A DNA stretch of 26,956 nt, from NCBI GenBank assembly GCA_964472565.1, contig CAYYNB010000076.1:1-26956 (forward strand). Direction: 5' to 3'. The number at the start of each line of letters is the position of its first letter. Within the stretch, counting starts at the first letter, position 1. A model generated the notes under the pieces. That model saw nothing but the letters and a program-made list of their open reading frames with translations, was not told the DNA's origin and did not search any database. This stretch comes from DATAMF01 sp964472565 (GTDB lineage: Bacteria; Chloroflexota; Anaerolineae; Aggregatilineales; Aggregatilineaceae). Shown here piece by piece: positions 21,643 through 26,956 of this stretch. The translations under genes were made by a program, and so were the position numbers.

Positions 21643-24600
21643 CGCCGCTGCCCTCCGCTCTATGATCCGTCTCGTAGCGGCTGCGCGTAAACGCCAGGAC
21701 CTCGGCGGTGATGTTCAGGTCCGCGACCAGGTCCAGATCGGCATACTCCGCCGGGGCATAGCCGAAGGTGATATGGGGTTGCCACTGCGCTGGATCGCTG
21801 TAGTCGGACACTGCCACACCGTGCGTCTGGAAGGCCTGCACCACCTGGGTCTGGAAGGCCTGCAGCTCGCCGGTGACATCCACGAAGCCGATCAGCGGCA
21901 CGGCGTCACTTTCAGTGGGGAAGGTACCGATCTTCGACACATGCAGCTCGAAGCCCTGGAACAGGCCGGAGACTTCCTGGTAAATGTCCCGGAATTGGGG
22001 TTCATCCACGAGCGCACTGTGAACCAGTGTGAGATGCCACTGCTCGACCGGCGTCCAGCGCACCGGCGCATCGGCGGGTAAACGGCGCTGCAAGACCTGC
22101 TGGTGGATCAGCAGCGCTTCGAGGTGGCCGAGGTACAACACGACCGTACCGGCTGCCGGTCCGAAGCTCGACCGGGCCGTATCGACATCGTCATCATGGC
22201 CGCAGGTGCAATAACCGCCCGCGCTTTTGCCCCAATAACGCGGGATGGCCGACAGGCTGCCGCGCGCTTTCTCTTTGACGACGGTGAATCGACAGTCACA
22301 CTTGAGCGCCTGGCCCTCGGCTCCCCATGAGCAGTCCAGGCCCACCCCCTGCGGGCGCAGGTTGTACCGCTTCCACTCGCTGGCACGGTGTATCTGACCG
22401 GCTGCCGCCAGGCAGGTACGGCAGTGTTTTTCTGTCGCCCCCAGGTCCCAGCGGAGCATCGGGTTGGTGCGCCCGCTCAGGAGACCCTGGTGGTAGAGGC
22501 TGCGCAGCGCCTTGCCCCAGGCGTCAATCCGGTTGAAAAAGCGCTCACGGGCTTGATAAAATTCACCGAGCAGCGCCAGCGCTTCGCCGCGAATCCGGTC
22601 CCGCTCCTCGCCGTTGGTGGCTGTGTTGAGTTCCTTGAGTTTGGCCTGTGACTGGTCATACAGCGGCAGCGCCTCGCTAAACAACTGTCCCGCCAAATGG
22701 TCCCAGTACTGGACTTCTGTATCCGCCGCTTCGCGCACATAGACCAGTTCGCCGGGTGACAGCAGGCCCGTGATCGTCCCCGCTTCGTTCACACCACGCA
22801 GGAACGCCAGTTCAAAGGAGCGGTGAATCTCGTCGTCGCCCTGCTGTACAAACGCGGCGTGATCCAGCTGCCGCGCGAAGGCGGCGTGCAGCAGGTCATA
22901 CAGCGCCGCGCGGTAGCGGCGCTCGATATCGTCATCGGCTTTCGCCGCGACGCGGTCCGTTGCGCGTGCGGTGTAATACTGCCGCGCGGCGGCCAGCACC
23001 CGTTCGCCGTCGGCATCGGTGGCGGCCAGCAGCCGCACATACGCCACGACGTCGCTGGGCAGCTGCGCCGGGGTAAAGGTGTGATCCGCGCCCTTGCGGG
23101 CGAAAATACGCACGCAGTCACGCAGCTCTTTGAAGGCGGCATCCGGCATCCAGTCGGGCACAAGGGTGGGGGATGCGCCGCTTTTGGCCGCCAGATCGTC
23201 GGACATGGGAGCAGGCATAGCCGCCGTTTGTTCGACCATCCGCCGGGCACGGCCCTCTTCCAATCCCAGTGCCATGAGTAGTTCCACTGCCACTTCAGGC
23301 GCGGTGTTGCCCGCGCGCACGCCGTCCAGGATACGCAGCGCGGCATCAATCTGCGCGCCGTTGAGTCCAATCGTACTTTCCAGGTTGGCGGGAGCCACGT
23401 CAGCGGAGGTCGTTTCAGGCGCAGTCGCTGGTACCACGGGTGCCGCTACGGGTTCGGGCAGCAGGGGGGTGTCGGGGCGCGGCGGCAGTTTGTCGGGCAA
23501 AGCCGGTAAATCGCCGCCGGTCAATACGGGGGTGGTTTCGCCGGAAGCGGGCGCGTTGTGGGCCAGTTCCACAATGCGGTCAATGTGCATCGGCGTCATA
23601 CCGACGAGATAAATATCCTTGAACCGCTCATCGGCGGTGCCACCCGTTTCGAGCTGGGCGTCGTACAGGCTCAGATACCCGGCCTGCACGCGGCTGTTGA
23701 CGACGGCGGTCACGGCCTGCTCGTCGCGTTTGATCGGGCTGAAGTCCGGCTCCAGCACGATATCAGGGCCGTATTCGCGGGCCAACTGCTCGGTGTACTG
23801 TCCGGCATACCAGTTCGCGCGGGGTTTGAGCCAGTTTTCCACCCAGTGGGTATCGGCCTGGTAGGCCCCGGCGTAGGTGCCGGTCATCTCCATCAGTTCA
23901 ACGGACATATTAAACGCTTTGGCGGTTGCTTTCCCCGCCTGCTCAAACATGTCCGTCATGCCGAGTTTGTCGAATTCCTGGGAGATGGCGAGCCATTCCC
24001 AGCGCCCGGCAGTGGCGACGGTGCGGCCCGCATTCCGTGAGCCTTTCAGCAGCCGTGACAGCAGATTCCGGATATTCTCCAGCGCGCCCTTGTCCGGCGG
24101 CAGGTTACCGCTGTCGTCCTTCGCAGGTTGGAGCAATCCGCCGGGCACCGCCCGGTTGCGCAGGAACCACAGCGCCGTTTGCGCTGCTTCGGTTTCGATT
24201 CCAGCGAAGTTGAACGCCACTTCCGCCGGGGCCACGCCGCCGAAGTCGTCATCAAAGTCCACGCCGTGATAATAAATGCCGTCGGCAGGGTAGATATAAC
24301 GCGGGACCGCGTTGGAATCGGTTGACGAGACGACGTGAAAGCCCTGCAGGCCGCGCTGCGCATCCGCATCCCGGCTGTATACCCGCGGATTCAACCAACG
24401 CAGATCGAGCCGCCCGGAGCGCATGCGCTGTTTGAAAATCAGGTTATGGCCCCAGAAACACAGGGTCAGTTCGCTGCGCAGCTGAATATCCGAAAACGCC
24501 GGGGTATTCACCAGCCGGGCCAGAGGGTGCTGTTTCAGTTCCTGCTCGCCCTGTTTGACGCGGAACCGAATCTGGGAGATGGCATTCGCGCGGATATTGG

Positions 24601-24745
24601 ATGCATGATAGGCATTCACCGAAAGGGCGTACATCCGGGCCAGGTCCGCATCGGAGGCCGGTTCGCTGTCCAGCGCCGTGAGTGCTTCCACCATCGAGCG
24701 GGTGGCGGCGGCGCGCTGCGCCGTGAGCGGATCCGACCAGGCCAT
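21635..24745 (-). CDS. Portal protein fused to MuF-like head protein and C-terminal 2H phosphoesterase domain
   Basis: A 1036-residue protein, about twice a normal portal. Residues 1-400 resemble HK97/SPP1-type portals: a helical start, a wing segment with LVNTPAFSD and FWGHNLIFKQ, then AFNMSVELMEMTGTYAG and the clip/stem region. A Pro-rich linker (about 405-455) leads to a long helical section. A MuF-like C-terminal zinc region follows, with cysteines at 775, 778, 805, 816, 818, 846 and 848 (EKHCRTCLAAAGQIH, then ALKCDCRF). Residues 867-1036 form a 2H phosphoesterase-like domain with two HxT motifs, WHLTLVH (H904/T906) and WQPHITFGY (H991/T993). The portal is the dodecameric DNA gate; MuF-type proteins are minor head proteins. 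The 2H part may act on a cyclic nucleotide or RNA end, but its substrate cannot be read here. The start ATG overlaps the TerL stop. Confidence 0.87.
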   Translation of the reverse strand: MAWSDPLTAQRAAATRSMVEALTALDSEPASDADLARMYALSVNAYHASNIRANAISQIRFRVKQGEQELKQHPLARLVNTPAFSDIQLRSELTLCFWGHNLIFKQRMRSGRLDLRWLNPRVYSRDADAQRGLQGFHVVSSTDSNAVPRYIYPADGIYYHGVDFDDDFGGVAPAEVAFNFAGIETEAAQTALWFLRNRAVPGGLLQPAKDDSGNLPPDKGALENIRNLLSRLLKGSRNAGRTVATAGRWEWLAISQEFDKLGMTDMFEQAGKATAKAFNMSVELMEMTGTYAGAYQADTHWVENWLKPRANWYAGQYTEQLAREYGPDIVLEPDFSPIKRDEQAVTAVVNSRVQAGYLSLYDAQLETGGTADERFKDIYLVGMTPMHIDRIVELAHNAPASGETTPVLTGGDLPALPDKLPPRPDTPLLPEPVAAPVVPATAPETTSADVAPANLESTIGLNGAQIDAALRILDGVRAGNTAPEVAVELLMALGLEEGRARRMVEQTAAMPAPMSDDLAAKSGASPTLVPDWMPDAAFKELRDCVRIFARKGADHTFTPAQLPSDVVAYVRLLAATDADGERVLAAARQYYTARATDRVAAKADDDIERRYRAALYDLLHAAFARQLDHAAFVQQGDDEIHRSFELAFLRGVNEAGTITGLLSPGELVYVREAADTEVQYWDHLAGQLFSEALPLYDQSQAKLKELNTATNGEERDRIRGEALALLGEFYQARERFFNRIDAWGKALRSLYHQGLLSGRTNPMLRWDLGATEKHCRTCLAAAGQIHRASEWKRYNLRPQGVGLDCSWGAEGQALKCDCRFTVVKEKARGSLSAIPRYWGKSAGGYCTCGHDDDVDTARSSFGPAAGTVVLYLGHLEALLIHQQVLQRRLPADAPVRWTPVEQWHLTLVHSALVDEPQFRDIYQEVSGLFQGFELHVSKIGTFPTESDAVPLIGFVDVTGELQAFQTQVVQAFQTHGVAVSDYSDPAQWQPHITFGYAPAEYADLDLVADLNITAEVLAFTRSRYETDHRAEGSGDV
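21638..22147 (-). other. 2H phosphoesterase-like domain within the portal fusion
   Basis: Residues 867-1036 of the portal fusion. The pair of HxT motifs 87 residues apart (HLT 904-906 and HIT 991-993), each on a hydrophobic strand, is the signature of the 2H superfamily. That superfamily includes 2'-5' RNA ligase-like proteins, cyclic phosphodiesterases and the phage anti-CBASS nuclease Acb1. Both histidines and both threonines are present, so the domain could be catalytic. There is no separate start codon with a convincing ribosome site just before it, so it appears to be made only as part of the fusion. Confidence 0.8.
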
Positions 24746-26229
24746 CAGACCGCCTCCCAGGATTTTTGTGGGGCGGCCAGTGCCTTGAGGCCGAGCAGAT
24801 AACTGTAGGCGTCGTCGTCATGTTCGCCTAACGGCGCGCTGAGCGTGTCCTTTTCGATGCTGCCCAGCTGGAGTTTGGTTTTCAGACTGTGGACTCGCGT
24901 GCTGCCGGTCATCAACACCGCCGCTCCATCATCGAACAGGCGCACGCGGCCCTGCTCGTTGTTGTTCCAGCCCGGACGGCCATCATAGCCGACCAGCACG
25001 CGGGTGCGGGTGTTGTTTTGCAGATATCCAATGACAGCGTGCCCGTGGTTGTTGCGTTCCACCAGCACCGGTGCGCCGTTGTACCAGCGGCCAATGGCGT
25101 CGATGCTCTTCGGGAACGTCAGCTTCGGCTCGTATTTGCCGGACCATTTGGCGACTTCTTCACCGGTGGCCGCATCCAGTACACTCAGCGCACTGTCGTC
25201 GCTGCTGGGCAGGCCTTCGGCGGGATCCGCGCCCATCACATACCGTCCGTCGGGATGCGGCAGCCGGAAGACTTCCAGGCCCGGCACGGCGGGCAACCCG
25301 CGCGGCGGGTCTGTGGGGTCCTGGATACCGACGACAAACAGCGGGTCCAAGGCGGCATAACATTGGGTCAGCCAGGCGGGGGGAATCCGCTTGTTGAGGG
25401 ACCGCGCCGCCAGGGCTTCATCTTCGGTGGCGGGGTACTGTTCATACAGGTCATCCAGTGAGCCGGTGCTGCTCTGAATATCCGCCCGCTGGGTTTCGTA
25501 CCAGGCTGCATCCCGACCCGGATGCACGTCCCAGGGCAGGAAAATCGCCGACCAGCCGTTGCGCTGCTGCCGGGCGGCTTTGTAAATCCGTTTGAAACGC
25601 GTGTCAGGTCGGTCCTTGTCGGGGCGTGAGAGCAGCACCATCTGGCCGCCGTTGTCGATGGTGGGTTTGACCGCGCGCAGCAGCTGGTCCTGGTCGGGTA
25701 CCAGATCAAACTCGTCGGCAATCACCAGCGTGGCGGTATACGAGTCACCGGCATTGGTCGGGAAGGCTTTGGCGCGCGAGCCGTTGGAGAGTGCCCAGTC
25801 GTGGGTGTTATCCACCACCACGCCGCGTGCCTGCATCCAGGACGGCAGGCGCTGGTACATGCCCTTCAGCCGGTGGTTGAGTAATTCCACCGCTTCGTCG
25901 TCGCGCCGCGAGAACAGCAGCACGGTGGCGATGGGATGGAAGATTAGCTTCCAGAGGGCGTAGGCGAGCGCCAGCCAGGTCATGCCGATCTGCCGCGCTT
26001 TGAGCCAGATATTGAGTAAGGACTGCTGCAAGGTGCGCAGTGCTTCGGCCTGGGCGGGCCACAGGTGGAAGGGCACCCACTGGCCGATGACGGCATCCTC
26101 GATCCAGCAGTAGTGATGGACAAAATACGGGGCGGACTGGCGGCAGGCCAGCCACTCCCGCACCATCTCCTCCTGGTTAAAGGCGGTTGTTGTCGTCGGG
26201 TTGTGCGCAGCTGCGACCAAAGAGTTCAT
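24745..26229 (-). CDS. Terminase large subunit (TerL), ATPase and nuclease
   Basis: The DNA packaging motor and headful or site nuclease, which docks on the portal vertex. From ATG 26229 the protein has 494 residues. The ATPase domain shows the deviant Walker A common in terminases (KARQIGMTW, about 78-85) and a Walker B (LVIADE, 168-173, D172/E173). An SRPD segment near 201-204 may be the coupling motif. The RNase H-like nuclease domain shows the expected acidic residues: D335 in VMGADPAEG, E391 in VLVERNNHG and the D471-D473 cluster in HDDDAYSY. Length and motif order fit the family. The start is uncertain. The frame is open to TTG 26235 and overlaps the small terminase gene; ATG 26166 or GTG 26163, behind GGAGG, would remove the overlap. 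The stop forms an ATGA overlap with the portal gene. Confidence 0.93.
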   Translation of the reverse strand: MNSLVAAAHNPTTTTAFNQEEMVREWLACRQSAPYFVHHYCWIEDAVIGQWVPFHLWPAQAEALRTLQQSLLNIWLKARQIGMTWLALAYALWKLIFHPIATVLLFSRRDDEAVELLNHRLKGMYQRLPSWMQARGVVVDNTHDWALSNGSRAKAFPTNAGDSYTATLVIADEFDLVPDQDQLLRAVKPTIDNGGQMVLLSRPDKDRPDTRFKRIYKAARQQRNGWSAIFLPWDVHPGRDAAWYETQRADIQSSTGSLDDLYEQYPATEDEALAARSLNKRIPPAWLTQCYAALDPLFVVGIQDPTDPPRGLPAVPGLEVFRLPHPDGRYVMGADPAEGLPSSDDSALSVLDAATGEEVAKWSGKYEPKLTFPKSIDAIGRWYNGAPVLVERNNHGHAVIGYLQNNTRTRVLVGYDGRPGWNNNEQGRVRLFDDGAAVLMTGSTRVHSLKTKLQLGSIEKDTLSAPLGEHDDDAYSYLLGLKALAAPQKSWEAV

Positions 26230-26875
26230 CCTCAAACTGCTCGACTAACGTCTGCGCGGCGGCCAGATCATCCGCCGTCAGGCTGACTACCGTACTCATG
26301 ACCTGATGCTGCTGGACCGGCGGGGCGATTTCCGCCGCCTGCCGCTGCAGCTCGCTGGCGAGTTTGGCGAGTTTCACCAGCCCATCGATGTCAATGCTCA
26401 TCGTGATGACTTCGCGCTCCGGGCCAATGACCTCGCCTTTGGCATTACGCGGCGGAGCGATGAGCCGCCGTTTGGTCGTGATGAACTGTGGCGACTGCTC
26501 CAGCACTTTTGCGGCCAGCTCGCGCAGCGCGTCACCGATGGCCCAATCCTGCTGCCGGACTTCGCGCTGGCGCTCTTCCCAGAGGGCCTGGTCGTGCTGC
26601 GCTTGTTCGGCATGATACGCCACCAGCCGGTTCTGCCACTGATACTTAACCGACCAGTCTTTGAGCGTGTTGATCCGGGTCGTGGGCGGTTTTTCTGGCC
26701 CCGCTTCAGCCTCACGCTGGCCCCGGTAACGCGCGGCTAGTTTTTTAAGACTGCGCCCCGGTCCCATCCGGCAGTAATCCAGAAAGGCGGTGTGTTGGGC
26801 CACCGACTCCCCGGGGATGGGGGCGAGTGTGTCCCACAGCGCGGGGTCCCACACTGCTTCATTCACGCGCCTCAC
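26177..26875 (-). CDS. Probable small terminase subunit (TerS)
   Basis: A 232-residue protein directly before the large terminase, the usual TerS place. TerS binds the packaging site on phage DNA and hands it to the large subunit. The N-terminal third has a helix-turn-helix-like stretch (SLKKLAARYRG, then TRINTLKDWSVKYQWQNR). The middle is a charged helical region (HDQALWEERQREVRQQDW) suited to oligomerisation. Near residues 165-190 is a second helical segment (IDGLVKLAKLASELQRQ). The longest reading starts at GTG 26875. GTG 26866 is a reasonable alternative, with GAGG nine bases upstream. The call rests on position and general character, since TerS proteins diverge strongly. Confidence 0.65.
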   Translation of the reverse strand: MRRVNEAVWDPALWDTLAPIPGESVAQHTAFLDYCRMGPGRSLKKLAARYRGQREAEAGPEKPPTTRINTLKDWSVKYQWQNRLVAYHAEQAQHDQALWEERQREVRQQDWAIGDALRELAAKVLEQSPQFITTKRRLIAPPRNAKGEVIGPEREVITMSIDIDGLVKLAKLASELQRQAAEIAPPVQQHQVMSTVVSLTADDLAAAQTLVEQFEDELFGRSCAQPDDNNRL

Positions 26876-26956
26876 CCTCGTCGGCCAGCCGCACCGTCAG
26901 CCCCAGCCCACTCAGCCGCTCCAGGATCACGGCCACAAACTCCGGCTGGAGTTCCA
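26859..26956 (-). CDS. C-terminal end of an unidentified gene upstream of the small terminase (partial)
   Basis: The reading frame entering from the right edge codes for 31 residues (beginning ELQPEFVAVILERLSGLG and ending EGEARE) and stops at TGA 26861-26859. The stop overlaps the start region of the small terminase gene, the same tight packing seen in the rest of the window, which supports it being a real gene. The fragment looks like one amphipathic helix followed by an acidic tail. It is too short to identify. Its position suggests a small protein of the packaging or late-control region. Confidence 0.5.
   Translation of the reverse strand, partial: ELQPEFVAVILERLSGLGLTVRLADEGEARE

Overview
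The window reads as the late structural half of a tailed double-stranded DNA phage (siphovirus-type) or prophage. Every gene I can support lies on the minus strand, so transcription runs from the right edge to the left. The sequence is GC-rich. Genes are packed head to tail with short gaps or ATGA/TAATG stop-start overlaps. I see no integrase, repressor, replication gene, tRNA, rRNA, insertion sequence or CRISPR array, and no non-coding stretch of 300 bases. The host cannot be read directly. The Pro/Thr-rich linker after a lipoprotein signal, the SH3 plus glycosidase-like protein and the GT87-type membrane protein resemble what is common in Chloroflexota, so such a host is a weak inference.

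Packaging and head (26956 to about 16000): the tail of an unknown gene, small terminase, large terminase, a 1036-residue portal fused to a MuF-like domain and a 2H phosphoesterase domain, a gp10-like protein, a 777-residue ChaB/prohead protease/scaffold/major capsid fusion, two probable head-surface proteins, a small helical protein, a head-tail connector and a tail-completion candidate.

Tail (about 16000 to 4241): a small chaperone-like protein, the major tail protein, the paired tail assembly chaperones joined by a canonical -1 slippery heptamer (A AAA AAC), a 920-residue tape measure, a Dit-position protein, a small beta-rich protein, a 1116-residue baseplate/tail-tip protein with PKD-like and propeller-like parts, a tail fibre with HxH motifs and a LamG-like adhesin.

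Distal cassette (4244 to 1): a 142-residue protein made almost wholly of six GYVEY-type repeats, a GT87-like polytopic membrane protein, two single-span coiled-coil or helical membrane proteins, and a lipoprotein with SH3 and glycoside-hydrolase-like domains that runs off the left edge. These five genes are closely coupled (three ATGA overlaps including the link to the adhesin gene, one TAGTG overlap and one 8-nt gap), so they look like one functional unit. They might serve envelope passage, lysis, surface modification or exclusion. This is the part of the window least explained by standard phage biology.

The most interesting points are the repeat protein, a repeat-like motif at the tail-fibre N-terminus, a C-terminal motif shared by the tape measure and a cassette membrane protein, the portal-MuF-2H fusion, and a strong internal start that would make a separate scaffold-capsid protein from within the protease fusion.
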